47,658 nt of DNA from Porticoccaceae bacterium. GTDB lineage: Bacteria; Pseudomonadota; Gammaproteobacteria; Pseudomonadales; Porticoccaceae. The position numbers and the translations under genes were made by a program. The DNA lies in the NCBI GenBank assembly GCA_023228865.1, contig JALOAH010000025.1, positions 1 through 47,658 of the forward strand, read 5' to 3'. Numbering within the stretch: position 1 is the stretch's first letter; every line of letters begins with the position of its first letter. Below are positions 1-8,575 of the stretch, one piece after another. A model generated the notes under the pieces. The model saw only the letters and a list, made by a program, of their open reading frames with translations. It had not been told where the DNA came from and did not search any database.

Positions 1-1778
1 GTCATTACCGCGCGCTCGATGGTGGTCATTTGCGGCAGGGTGACGCGGGCTTCAAAGTAACCTTTGGGGGAATTGAACTGGCTGTCCGGGTAGTACCAGA
101 GGTTGTTCTGGTCGCCAATTTTGAAGGGCTTTTCCACCGCTGACGGGATAGTCAAAATGTCGAGATGCTGGGCGATGTAGGGGTTTTTGTTCGGCAGTGC
201 CAGGGGGCCAATTTCCTGGTTGTCAGAGCCGCTCAACGCGCTCGCATCGATTTCCGCAACACGGTAGGGCGCGCCATACAGAAGCGATTTTTGCTCTGTG
301 TCAACCTCGGGGGCGGTGAGGACAATGGCAACATTGTTGGCGTTGAGTTTGGCGGCGAAACGGGTGATTTCGGCGGCGTCAAAACTGTCGAAAAGATGGT
401 TGCCCCTGAGAATGTCGCCGGGGTTGTAGAGGTGGAGATCCGTGCTCAGTCGCTGTACATAGGTCATTGGCGGTTGTTTTTCGGCAAAGCGGAAACTCTG
501 CTTGCCGAGGCTGGCCACCTCTTCATAACGCCAGGGTTCAATGCCCTGGGTTTTGATGAGTTCAAGCCAGTGAAAAAATGCTGTGGTTATTTGCTCCTGC
601 TGTTCAACCCCCTGGGGTGTCAGGTTGATCTGGACGGAAAACAGTGCGCCGTGGCGGCTGTCGAACACCAGCCCGGCGCTCAGTCCTTCGGCGAGATTTT
701 GCTGTTTGAGGTTGGCGAGAAGGCTGCCTTCGCCTTCATGGCCGATGAGATGGCCGAGAAATTCAATGGGTTTTTGCTGCCAATGATGCGCCACGGAGGG
801 CAGAGGGAAATTAAAGCTCAGGTGGCGAAGTTCTTTTTCGGGGCGAATGTTGACGCTGAAAGGCAGTTTTTTGCTGAAAAGAGCCGTGTCTGTTTCCTCG
901 AGCATTACCTCGTGGGCGGGAACCTCCTTAAAGCGCGCACTGACTGCCTGTTGCAATTCATCCAGTGATTCCTTGCCAAGGACAACGAGGTTCATTTCCG
1001 TAGCGCTGTAGTATTTTTCATAGAAGGCAAGCAAATCCTCGCGCACAGGATTTTCCGGTGTGTTGGCGAGGGTGTCGAGGCTGCCCACAGAAAACCGGGA
1101 AAACGGGTGTTCCGGGTTGGCCAGTTCACGGAGGACATCCCACTCCCGGCGCGAATCGTCCTTGATTTTCAGTTGGTATTCGGAGTCCACCGCATGGCGC
1201 TCTCTGTCCACATACTCTGGATTAAACAGTGGTGCGACAAAAAAACGGGAAAAACGATCCAGTGTCGGCAGCAGGTGCTGGGCGTCCACATCAAAGAAGT
1301 AGTTGGTTTCTTCAAGGCTGGTATAGGCGTTAAAGGTGCCGCCGTGGGCGCTGAGGTAGGCCTGGTACTCGCCGGGTTCAGGGAATTTGTCGGTGCCCAA
1401 AAAGAGCATGTGTTCGAGAAAGTGGGCAAGGCCGTCGCGGTCTTTGGGGTTCTCAAAACTGCCCACGTCAATGCTCAGGGAGGCGGCGGCCTTATCGGTG
1501 TCAGGGTCTGAAATCAGCAGTACTTTAAGGCCGTTGTCGAGGGTTATAAAGCGGTAATCCCGTGTATCGGCGGGGCTTTTTAAAACGTCGATGTTGCCTG
1601 CCTGGTCACCTGAAGACAGATACCAGTTGCTGTCCTTGGACTGGCCGTCGGTTTGCTGGCTATCCGTCGCGGTGGCTGGCGCTTGATTGGCCTGTGATGG
1701 CCGGGACTGTTCCGGTGGTGAGCAGGCCTGAAGGAAAAGGGCGGTAACAATCAGGGCAAGTAAAAAGCGGTACGACAT
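1..1778 (-). CDS. M16 (insulinase/pitrilysin) family metallopeptidase lipoprotein, 3' end outside window
   Basis: Zinc endopeptidase of the insulinase family, expected to degrade peptides in the periplasm. Translating the minus strand from the ATG at 1778 gives 592 codons open to the window edge, so the C-terminal part is missing (pitrilysins are usually 900-960 aa). Residues 1-19 form a lipoprotein signal with lipobox LQAC (Cys19), followed by a Ser/Gln/Thr-rich linker to about residue 55. The inverted zinc motif HFLEH is at residues 119-123, and the third ligand Glu200 lies 77 residues beyond His123, as in pitrilysin. The gene lies 44 bp downstream of perM on the same strand, so co-transcription is likely. 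A specific name (ptrA) is not assigned because the half after the active site is incomplete. Family assignment is firm; substrate is unknown. Confidence 0.93.
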   Translation of the reverse strand, partial: MSYRFLLALIVTALFLQACSPPEQSRPSQANQAPATATDSQQTDGQSKDSNWYLSSGDQAGNIDVLKSPADTRDYRFITLDNGLKVLLISDPDTDKAAASLSIDVGSFENPKDRDGLAHFLEHMLFLGTDKFPEPGEYQAYLSAHGGTFNAYTSLEETNYFFDVDAQHLLPTLDRFSRFFVAPLFNPEYVDRERHAVDSEYQLKIKDDSRREWDVLRELANPEHPFSRFSVGSLDTLANTPENPVREDLLAFYEKYYSATEMNLVVLGKESLDELQQAVSARFKEVPAHEVMLEETDTALFSKKLPFSVNIRPEKELRHLSFNFPLPSVAHHWQQKPIEFLGHLIGHEGEGSLLANLKQQNLAEGLSAGLVFDSRHGALFSVQINLTPQGVEQQEQITTAFFHWLELIKTQGIEPWRYEEVASLGKQSFRFAEKQPPMTYVQRLSTDLHLYNPGDILRGNHLFDSFDAAEITRFAAKLNANNVAIVLTAPEVDTEQKSLLYGAPYRVAEIDASALSGSDNQEIGPLALPNKNPYIAQHLDILTIPSAVEKPFKIGDQNNLWYYPDSQFNSPKGYFEARVTLPQMTTIERAVM

Positions 1779-1822
1779 AACAGGTTTGTGTCCTTGAGAA
1801 AAATAAACTGGCATAGGGATGG

Positions 1823-2899
1823 TCAGGATTCGGTCATTTCATTCCGAATATTGTCTTTTCGCGGCCAGGCGCTGTACATGGCCTTGATCAGGGTGGCCAG
1901 GGGAATGGCAAAGAAAACGCCCCAAAATCCCCACAGGCCGCCAAACACCAGTACGGCCAAAATGATGACCAGGGGGTGAAGATTGACAGCTTCGGAAAAT
2001 AGCAAGGGCACCAGAACATTGCCATCGAGAAACTGAATGACACCATAGACAACGGCAAGCCATATAAATTCATTGCCCCAGCCCCATTGAAAATAGCCCA
2101 CCACCAAAACCGGAATGGTGACAACAGCGGCGCCTATGTAGGGAATCAGTACCGATAAGCCCACCAATAAAGCGAGAAGGGCGGCATAGTCCAGCCCCAA
2201 TACCAGGAAGGCGATATAGGATGTCGCTCCAACAATGACAATTTCCATAGCCTTGCCGCGCACATAGTTGGCGGTTTGCAGATTCATTTCGTGCCATATC
2301 TGGCGCATTACCGGGCGTTTGGAAGGTAGCAGTCGCGTAAATGTCTCGATAAGGCGTTCTTTGTCGTTGAGCATAAAGAACACCATGAGGGGCACCAGAA
2401 TGAGGTAAACGAGCAGGCCGACGATATTGGGCAGGCTGCTGAAGGAGAACGTCAGCAGTGTTTCGCCAAGGCGAGCCGCCTCCCGTGATGCATAACCGAT
2501 CAATTCCCGCAGCTGGGGTTCGGAGATAAATTCAGGATATTGCTCGGGGATGAGGAGAATGGCGCTCTGCAATTGCTTCACCATGCCGGGCATTTGCGCC
2601 ACCAGATTGGTGGATTGCTGAATGATAATGGGGACCAGCCCCACCAAGGCGATTACGACAATGCCAATAAAAACCAGAAACATGATCAAAACCGCCACAA
2701 AGCGCGGTACTTTGAGGCGCTGCAGTTTGGTAACGCCCCCCTGCAACAAAAAGGCAATGATGAGTGCTGCAAAAAATGGCGCCAGCACCTCCCCAAGATA
2801 GACTAGCAGCGCCAGCGTCAGCCCCATCAGCAGTGTCAGTAATACGGCTTCTTCATCGCCCAGGTAGCGATCTATCCAGTTGCCGACAACTTTTAACAT
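1823..2899 (-). CDS. perM: AI-2E family transporter / PerM-like permease
   Basis: Inner-membrane protein of the PerM/YhhT/TqsA (AI-2 exporter-like) family, 358 aa, the normal length. Hydrophobic segments lie at about residues 18-55, 65-90, 150-175 and repeatedly from 205 to 340, the usual eight-helix pattern with a soluble insertion after the third helix. It is divergent from bepA; the perM|bepA pair is conserved in gammaproteobacteria such as E. coli (yfgO|yfgC), which supports the perM name over an AI-2 exporter proper. The physiological substrate is not known from sequence. The M16 protease gene follows closely downstream. Confidence 0.9.
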   Translation of the reverse strand: MLKVVGNWIDRYLGDEEAVLLTLLMGLTLALLVYLGEVLAPFFAALIIAFLLQGGVTKLQRLKVPRFVAVLIMFLVFIGIVVIALVGLVPIIIQQSTNLVAQMPGMVKQLQSAILLIPEQYPEFISEPQLRELIGYASREAARLGETLLTFSFSSLPNIVGLLVYLILVPLMVFFMLNDKERLIETFTRLLPSKRPVMRQIWHEMNLQTANYVRGKAMEIVIVGATSYIAFLVLGLDYAALLALLVGLSVLIPYIGAAVVTIPVLVVGYFQWGWGNEFIWLAVVYGVIQFLDGNVLVPLLFSEAVNLHPLVIILAVLVFGGLWGFWGVFFAIPLATLIKAMYSAWPRKDNIRNEMTES

Positions 2900-3237
2900 A
2901 AGCGTGTTTTCTCTCGTGGGGCTCCGTGCCGCCTGGGGCGCGGTTAAATGATAGAGTAACCTTCAGGCCAGAAATAATGAAGTATGGAAGCGCATTTTCG
3001 CCCCCCGGGCAGTGTTGCAACCCTTATCGGAAGCGGGAAGCCATCGCCTCTATTTTAGTTGTCGTCACAGCCGCCCATTTGACCCGAAGTTGCGCCAACT
3101 TACAATGGAACCTCCGGGGCGTTGTGGGTGTCCAACGAGCCATTCATTAAAGCTGTGACATTACCAGAGGAAACCCGCTAAACTTTCGTTATGGCTTTTA
3201 TCTATCGCCGCTATCGGTCTATTCAGGAGTAAACCCT
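2900..3237. other. Divergent intergenic region perM|bepA
   Basis: This 338 bp gap must hold the promoters of both divergent genes. The only reading frame of note in its middle (2926-3150) has no recognisable content and no ribosome binding site, so I do not call it. Near the right end, an ATG at 3191 opens a 13-codon frame that stops at 3230-3232, inside the apparent bepA ribosome binding site; it could be a leader peptide or chance. I found no convincing sigma-E promoter by eye, although bepA is a sigma-E target in E. coli. Confidence 0.6.
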
Positions 3238-3240
3238 ATT
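3225..3240 (+). promoter_or_regulatory. Ribosome binding site suggesting an ATT start for bepA
   Basis: AGGAG at 3225-3229 is followed after 8 nt by ATT at 3238, in frame with bepA. No ATG or GTG occurs in this frame between the upstream stop (3148) and 3262. The alternative TTG at 3262 has no purine-rich sequence at a suitable distance. ATT initiation is rare (infC and pcnB are the known bacterial examples), so this is suggestive rather than proven. Confidence 0.45.
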
Positions 3241-3261
3241 TATTCGCGCGTCCAATCAGCT

Positions 3262-4698
3262 TTGCGGTTGTCAGCAATATGGGTGCTGGCGCTGTTTTCT
3301 GTCGCCAGCCTCGCCAGCAGCAGTGACTTTGATCTTCCGGTTCTTGGCGATACCAGCTCGGCACTTATCTCGCCCCAGCAGGAATACGAACTCGGCCAGG
3401 CCTGGCTGGGCGCCTTTCGCAGCCGGGTGAGTACCCTCGACGACCCTGAATTGCAAATTTATCTGGAAACCCTCCTCTTTGAGCTGGCGCAATACAGCGA
3501 TCTTAATGATCATCGCCTCGAACTGATTATTGTCAATAATCCCACCCTCAATGCCTTCGCGGTGCCCGGCGGCATCATCGGGGTTCATACCGGCCTGTTT
3601 CGCTATACGGAAAATGAGCATCAACTGGCATCGGTGCTTACCCATGAATTGGCGCACCTTAGCCAGCGCCACTTTGCCCGCGGCCTGCAAAACCGCAAGG
3701 CAAGCTCTGTTGGCACCATGGCTGGCCTGCTCACGGGCATTATTCTTGCCGCGACGGTTGGCGGCGACGCGGGTATGGCGGCAATGACCATGACCCAGGC
3801 CGCGGCTCTGGAGAACAGCCTTCGCTACAGCCGTCAGAATGAGCAGGAAGCAGACCGGCTGGGTATCAATACATTGTTCAAATCCGGGCGCGATCCGGCA
3901 GAAGTTTCCAATATGTTTGAACAAATGCTTGCCGCTACCCGCTATACCGGGCAAAAGCCACCGGAGTTTCTGTTGACTCACCCGCTGACAGAAAAAAGGG
4001 TGGCCGATGCCAGGGGGCGTATCAGCAATTACCCCCAGCGCCAGTATCCGCTGAGGCCGCAGTTCGACTTTATGCGCGCCAGAGCCATGCTGCGCATCGA
4101 TGACAATCCTTCGCGGTCGGTGCAAAGATTCAAAAGCGAGCTGGAGGGGTTTTCCACCTCGAAAACTGCGGCCGCCTATGGGTTGGCGCTCGCCTATTCG
4201 CGGCTGGGTAACCACGAGGATGCCCGCCAAACCCTGGAACCACTGCTGGCAAAGGAGCCTAAAAATCTTATTTTGCGCCTTGCCGAGGTTGAACTTGAGA
4301 CCAACGGGGGTAACTACGACGCCAGTCTCGAACGTATCGAGGCACTGGAAACCCTGCACGCAAGCCATTACGCCCTGCAGCGCTATAAGGCGGAAACCCT
4401 GTTAAAGGCCGGACGCTATCAGCAATCGGAGCGGGTTTTGGCGGCGCTCACCGGGCAGCGCCCCAAAGACCCGAAAGTCTGGTTTCAGCTGGCGGAAGTC
4501 AGTGGTTTGTCGGGCAATATCGTCGCTGTTCACAAGGCTCGGGCAGAATTTTTTATTTTGATAGGGGTTTATGACAAAGCCCGCGAGCAACTCAGCTATG
4601 CGCAACGGTTGGTGGCAAACGATTTCAGGGAGCACGCTATCCTGGAAACCCGCATCGAGGACGTCAATAAAATGATTGAAAGAATTAAACAGCTGTAA
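3262..4698 (+). CDS. bepA: BepA-like periplasmic M48 metalloprotease with TPR domain
   Basis: Outer-membrane biogenesis factor that assists LptD maturation and degrades stalled BAM substrates in E. coli. From the TTG at 3262 the protein is 478 aa (E. coli BepA 487). A Sec signal occupies roughly residues 1-19. The M48 zinc motif HELAH is at residues 128-132, and the third ligand is expected in the EQEAD segment near residue 196. The C-terminal half (about 290-478) is helical with TPR-like repeats, as in BepA. Start choice is unclear: the better ribosome binding site serves an ATT at 3238, which would add eight residues to the signal peptide. It is divergent from perM, the conserved arrangement. 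Function is well supported; only the start is open. Confidence 0.95.
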   Translation: MRLSAIWVLALFSVASLASSSDFDLPVLGDTSSALISPQQEYELGQAWLGAFRSRVSTLDDPELQIYLETLLFELAQYSDLNDHRLELIIVNNPTLNAFAVPGGIIGVHTGLFRYTENEHQLASVLTHELAHLSQRHFARGLQNRKASSVGTMAGLLTGIILAATVGGDAGMAAMTMTQAAALENSLRYSRQNEQEADRLGINTLFKSGRDPAEVSNMFEQMLAATRYTGQKPPEFLLTHPLTEKRVADARGRISNYPQRQYPLRPQFDFMRARAMLRIDDNPSRSVQRFKSELEGFSTSKTAAAYGLALAYSRLGNHEDARQTLEPLLAKEPKNLILRLAEVELETNGGNYDASLERIEALETLHASHYALQRYKAETLLKAGRYQQSERVLAALTGQRPKDPKVWFQLAEVSGLSGNIVAVHKARAEFFILIGVYDKAREQLSYAQRLVANDFREHAILETRIEDVNKMIERIKQL

Positions 4699-4909
4699 AA
4701 GGTTGTTGAGCTTCGCCATGGCCATCCCGGCCGTTGCCATGAAAGCCCTTGCGGCGTTTTGACATGTTGATCATTAAAAATTACATTTGCTGGCGCCCAC
4801 TGAACACATCCCTGCAGATCGTCGAAAGGTGCCTCTTTATGACGACCCGCAATCAGGGGTATTCATTTCTTCCCACTCAGTAGTAGCTTGTCTTAAAGGA
4901 GATTTACCC

Positions 4910-5359
4910 ATGCTGAAAACCAGGTTATCCATTCCCCTGTTACTGACGTTGACCCTGCCCGCGTTTGCTTTTGCAGCTTCTGCGACGGCGGGTGATAGCC
5001 CAGCGACCGCTGAAGCCCCCGCCGCCCGCGCCTATATCATTTCCCCCAAGGATGGCGACGTGGTCACCAGTCCTGTGCTGGTGCAATTTGGCCTTGAGGG
5101 CGCAGGCGTTGCCCCTGCGGGTGTCGAAAAGGCCAATACCGGCCACCACCACCTGCTCATTAATGTGGCCGAACTGCCCGGTCTCGACAGTCCCATTCCC
5201 GCCGATGACAACCATCGCCATTTTGGCGGTGGTCAGACCCAGGTGGAGCTGGAACTTCCTCCCGGTGAACACAGTCTGCAATTATTGCTGGGGGATCACC
5301 TCCATGTTCCCCTCAAGCCAGTGGTAGCCTCGGAAAAAATTACCATTAGAGTCGAGTGA
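4910..5359 (+). CDS. DUF4399 domain-containing periplasmic protein
   Basis: Small exported protein of 149 aa. The ATG at 4910 is preceded by AAGGAG at 4896-4901; longer in-frame starts upstream lack such a site and would bury the signal peptide. Residues 1-22 form a Sec signal ending in AFAFAA. The mature part carries the DUF4399 hallmarks: an IISPKDGDVV opening, a GHHHLLIN segment and an HRHFGGGQT segment, ending in a beta-rich LGDHLHVPL stretch. The clustered histidines could bind metal, but no function is established for the family. It stands alone between bepA and the convergent glycosyltransferase, so context does not help. Confidence 0.88.
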   Translation: MLKTRLSIPLLLTLTLPAFAFAASATAGDSPATAEAPAARAYIISPKDGDVVTSPVLVQFGLEGAGVAPAGVEKANTGHHHLLINVAELPGLDSPIPADDNHRHFGGGQTQVELELPPGEHSLQLLLGDHLHVPLKPVVASEKITIRVE

Positions 5360-5416
5360 TTGATAAACACTCAAAAATAGCCACTCAAAAATTCGTTTTT
5401 TTGCCCTCAGCGGTAT

Positions 5417-5436
5417 CGCCTGCAAGGATGCAGGCG
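5417..5436. repeat. Perfect 8-bp hairpin between convergent genes
   Basis: CGCCTGCA, a four-base AGGA loop, then TGCAGGCG. It sits between the ends of the DUF4399 gene and the convergent glycosyltransferase gene. No T-run follows on either strand, so it is either a Rho-assisted or 3'-end stabilising hairpin or a small palindromic repeat. Confidence 0.6.
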
Positions 5437-5512
5437 TGCCTGTGCCTGGCAAAGCATAAAACTCCTCTTTTTGAAGATATTCCTGTGGTGAGGGCTGGCT
5501 ACGCAGCCATTT

Positions 5513-6709
5513 TTAACCCGCTTTCTCGCCGGTGGAGGTCAGCTCGCCGACAGCTACATCGGGAAATGCAGTGGCGCGCAGGCCTTGCAGATATTTCATT
5601 GTTCGAAAGCCGTCGAACCAGGTGTGCATCTGTTTTTCAAAGCCTGGGTCGCTACGGCTGTGCTGGCGGCAGTGGTCAATGGCTTTTTCCACTCCCATGG
5701 CGCTTAACAGGTTGCGGCTGCTGGTGTTCAGGCGCAGGAGGCCGTCACTGGTTGTCGCCAGGGTGGGAATGACCTCCAGCCACTCTTTCAGCGCCGCGAA
5801 AATTCGGGGATTGTGCAACTTGAAGGTGGTGTCGGGATCGGTCATGGCGACAATTTTCTCCACAGCGGGTCCGGTACCGAAAGGCACACGCTGGGAAATT
5901 CTCGCCGTAATCTCAATGGTTGGCCTGTTCAGGGAAATAATGGCGCCGGTTTTCGCCAGCTTGTTGAGGAGATAAAAATCTTCACCTCCAGCGCGTTTGG
6001 GAAATCCCCTTACCATGGCGTAGTGCTGGCAATGCACCGCCATAATGCTGCCAATGGTGTGAAATCCATAGGGGGATCCCGCCGCTTTGAGACCGTCGAC
6101 ATAATGGTGTAAAAACCGTTCATAGAGTGCCGTCGCCCGCCCGAGGGCATCGTTTTCACAGCGGTGGCGAAAGGGATAGACCAGTGCGGCACCACTGCCA
6201 GTGGCGGCGGCGAGGAAATAGTCGTCGGGCAAATGGCTGTCGGCGTCGCTGCAAAACAGCCAGGGAGATAAAATCTGTCTTCTTTGTACAAGGGCGCAGG
6301 CCAGGTCGGCGGCGATTTTTCGCGCCAGCCCCACGCCCTGCTTGATCGGGATTTTATGGCTGCTGAAACGATCGACAACAAGAATGGCGCTTGGGCTGCC
6401 CCTGCAGGCAATCAGTTCCAGGTTGCCGTTGTGCCAGCTCCTGGAGCCGAGCCCGCGAATATGCTGGTGCAGTTCACTATTGGCAGATTGGTGCTCCGTA
6501 TTTTCATGGCTGTCGGGTTGGTTGATGACAACAATCAGCAAGACAGCGTGCTTTAGCATAAGTCCGCTGTTGAGGCGGTCGACGAAATCCCCAGGCTCGC
6601 CGTAGGCGGGAATCGATAGGCAAAAATTCCATTTCTGGGCAGGGAAATTTGCCAGTGCGGCAATTTCCGCTTCAGCGTAGGTTTTCAGGTATTTTTCTGC
6701 AGCGGTCAT
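5513..6709 (-). CDS. Glycosyltransferase, GT-A fold (family 2-like)
   Basis: 398 aa protein with the features of an inverting GT-A glycosyltransferase. The N-terminal part has a CLSIPAYGE nucleotide-binding strand near residue 29, a DAD motif in FCSDADSHLPDDYF (about residue 155), and a GGEDFYLL segment near residue 240 matching the conserved ED acceptor-site motif. It lacks the QxxRW motif of processive synthases and has no obvious membrane helices, so a soluble or peripheral enzyme is likely. Donor and acceptor cannot be told. It starts 24 bp after miaE on the same strand and is probably co-transcribed, a pairing with no obvious functional logic. Confidence 0.82.
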   Translation of the reverse strand: MTAAEKYLKTYAEAEIAALANFPAQKWNFCLSIPAYGEPGDFVDRLNSGLMLKHAVLLIVVINQPDSHENTEHQSANSELHQHIRGLGSRSWHNGNLELIACRGSPSAILVVDRFSSHKIPIKQGVGLARKIAADLACALVQRRQILSPWLFCSDADSHLPDDYFLAAATGSGAALVYPFRHRCENDALGRATALYERFLHHYVDGLKAAGSPYGFHTIGSIMAVHCQHYAMVRGFPKRAGGEDFYLLNKLAKTGAIISLNRPTIEITARISQRVPFGTGPAVEKIVAMTDPDTTFKLHNPRIFAALKEWLEVIPTLATTSDGLLRLNTSSRNLLSAMGVEKAIDHCRQHSRSDPGFEKQMHTWFDGFRTMKYLQGLRATAFPDVAVGELTSTGEKAG

Positions 6710-6733
6710 ATCAGCAAGTCTGGAACTTGGTGA

Positions 6734-7306
6734 TTAATGGAGCGCGGCGCGAATTGGCAGCGTCGCTACCAGCTGAGCTTCATGATCGAGAAGCTGGTCG
6801 AGCCGCTGTGAAACCAGGGTTGCAGGAAAATAGCGGTTGGCCAGATCGGTAAAAAGGCTGTGGTGCTTGTCCTCGGATTTGGCGATCAATGCATAGAAAT
6901 CCTTGAGGCTGCCAGAGGGCAGGGCAGTCGCCACCAGGCCAAAGCGTTCCGCACCGCGGGCTTCAATAATGGCGGCAACCAGAAGGCGATCGAGAAAATA
7001 GATCTCACTGCCTTTGCGCATCTGGCCGCGAAGGTCGTTGACGTAGGGGTCTTTATCGTCTTTTTGCAGTACCAGACCACGGGATTCCATGATTTTCACC
7101 ACTTCGCGAAAATGGGCGAGCTCTTCAATGGCGAGATCAATCATCGCGCTCACCAGCTCCGGCTTGTCCCTGTAGTGCAGAGCCATGGACATGGCCATGC
7201 CGGAGGCTTTGTACTCGGCACTGGCGTGATCGGGGAGAAATTCTGCCATGGCCGCGACAACAGTGTCAGCCCAGGCGGTGGGGGTGGGGTAGCGGAGTTT
7301 AAACAT
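6734..7306 (-). CDS. miaE: tRNA-(ms2io6A37) hydroxylase MiaE
   Basis: Non-haem diiron monooxygenase that hydroxylates the isopentenyl group of ms2i6A at tRNA position 37 to ms2io6A. The 190 aa product has the MiaE ferritin-like four-helix arrangement with metal-binding carboxylate/histidine pairs visible as EELAHF (about residues 62-67), a second Glu-containing helix (IIEARGAERFG) and SEDKHHSLF. It is divergent from fabV across 78 bp and lies upstream of the glycosyltransferase gene. MiaE is sporadic in gammaproteobacteria but common in Pseudomonas-like lineages. Confidence 0.95.
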   Translation of the reverse strand: MFKLRYPTPTAWADTVVAAMAEFLPDHASAEYKASGMAMSMALHYRDKPELVSAMIDLAIEELAHFREVVKIMESRGLVLQKDDKDPYVNDLRGQMRKGSEIYFLDRLLVAAIIEARGAERFGLVATALPSGSLKDFYALIAKSEDKHHSLFTDLANRYFPATLVSQRLDQLLDHEAQLVATLPIRAALH

Positions 7307-7384
7307 CGTGGAGTCGGCGAGGTCTTCGGGTTATCATAGCGGCCTTATTATAGAGCAACAAAATCATCGCGTAGTGGAGAAACC

Positions 7385-8575
7385 ATGGTTATTAAGCCGA
7401 GAGTTCGAGGTTTTATGTGTATTACCACCCATCCTGTGGGTTGTGAAGAGAATGTGCGCCAGCAGATTGATTATATTAAAAGCCAGCCCGCCATAGAAAA
7501 TGGTCCCAAACGGGTGCTGGTTATCGGCGCGTCCACCGGATACGGCCTGGCCGCCCGGATTACCTCGGCATTTGGCTCTGGTGCTGCCACTCTCGGTATT
7601 TTCTTTGAAAAGGAGGGCGCCGAAAACAAGCCCGGCACTGCCGGCTGGTACAATTCCGCAGCCTTTCACAAGTTTGCTGACAGTGAAGGCCTCTACGCCA
7701 AAAGCATCAATGGCGATGCCTTTTCCGATGACATCAAACAAAAAACCATAGACACCATTAAAGCGGATCTGGGGCAAGTGGATCTGGTTATCTACAGCCT
7801 TGCCGCGCCCCGGCGCCAACACCCCAAAACCGGTGAAGTGTTCACCTCAACCCTCAAGCCCATCGGCAAAGCAGTTACCCAGCGCGGTATCAACACCGAC
7901 AAGGAGGTGATTCAGGAAGTTACTCTGGAAGCGGCTTCCCAGGAGGATATCAGCAATACGGTCGCTGTCATGGGTGGTGAGGACTGGCAGATGTGGATCG
8001 ATGCCCTTGACGAAGCGGGCGTATTGGCGGATGGCGCCAAAACCACCGCCTTTACCTATATCGGCGAAAAGATTACCTGGGATATTTACTGGGATGGCAC
8101 CATCGGCCAGGCCAAGAAAGATCTCGACAAGCGGGTCATCAATATCCGTGAAAAACTGGCAGATCACGGCGGTGACGCCAGGGTGTCGGTACTTAAAGCA
8201 GTGGTTACCCAGGCGAGTTCGGCCATTCCCATTATGCCGCTCTATTTGTCGCTGCTTTTCAAAGTGATGAAAGCCGACGGCTCCCACGAGGGCTGTATTG
8301 AACAGCTTTATCGCTTGTTTTCTGAATGCCTGTACGCAGCCACCCCTCGGCTTGATGACGAAGGTCGCCTGCGGGTGGATGAGCTGGAATTGCGCCCTGA
8401 AATTCAGGATGCGGTTTCGACCGCCTGGTCAAAAGTGGAATCTGACAATATTGCCGAACTGACGGATTTCGCCGGCTACAAACAGGATTTTCTCCGCCTC
8501 TTCGGTTTCGAGATCGACAATGTTGACTATGAGGCCGATGTGAACCCCGTTGTTCCCATCAGGAATCTGGTTTGA
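7385..8575 (+). CDS. fabV: Enoyl-[acyl-carrier-protein] reductase FabV (NADH)
   Basis: Reduces trans-2-enoyl-ACP in the last step of each fatty acid elongation cycle; FabV is the triclosan-tolerant isozyme of this group. The 396 aa length is typical (SDR-like but larger than FabI). The NADH site is seen as [11 protein letters not shown] (residues 44-54). The FabV catalytic signature Y-x8-K is intact at Tyr235 and Lys244. The preceding ribosome binding site is GTGGAG at 7373-7378. The stop overlaps the TTG start of the next gene by four bases, so translational coupling is likely. No other enoyl reductase gene is seen in the window. Confidence 0.97.
   Translation: MVIKPRVRGFMCITTHPVGCEENVRQQIDYIKSQPAIENGPKRVLVIGASTGYGLAARITSAFGSGAATLGIFFEKEGAENKPGTAGWYNSAAFHKFADSEGLYAKSINGDAFSDDIKQKTIDTIKADLGQVDLVIYSLAAPRRQHPKTGEVFTSTLKPIGKAVTQRGINTDKEVIQEVTLEAASQEDISNTVAVMGGEDWQMWIDALDEAGVLADGAKTTAFTYIGEKITWDIYWDGTIGQAKKDLDKRVINIREKLADHGGDARVSVLKAVVTQASSAIPIMPLYLSLLFKVMKADGSHEGCIEQLYRLFSECLYAATPRLDDEGRLRVDELELRPEIQDAVSTAWSKVESDNIAELTDFAGYKQDFLRLFGFEIDNVDYEADVNPVVPIRNLV

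Noticed and set aside
165..968. Long plus-strand frame of 267 codons
   Set aside because: Antisense shadow of the M16 protease, whose minus-strand frame has the zinc motif and a signal peptide.
2926..3150. 74-codon frame between perM and bepA
   Set aside because: No ribosome binding site, no recognisable protein features, lies in a promoter-bearing divergent gap.
3271..4368. Minus-strand frame of 365 codons opposite bepA
   Set aside because: Composition is a reverse-complement shadow; the plus strand encodes the full BepA with HELAH motif.
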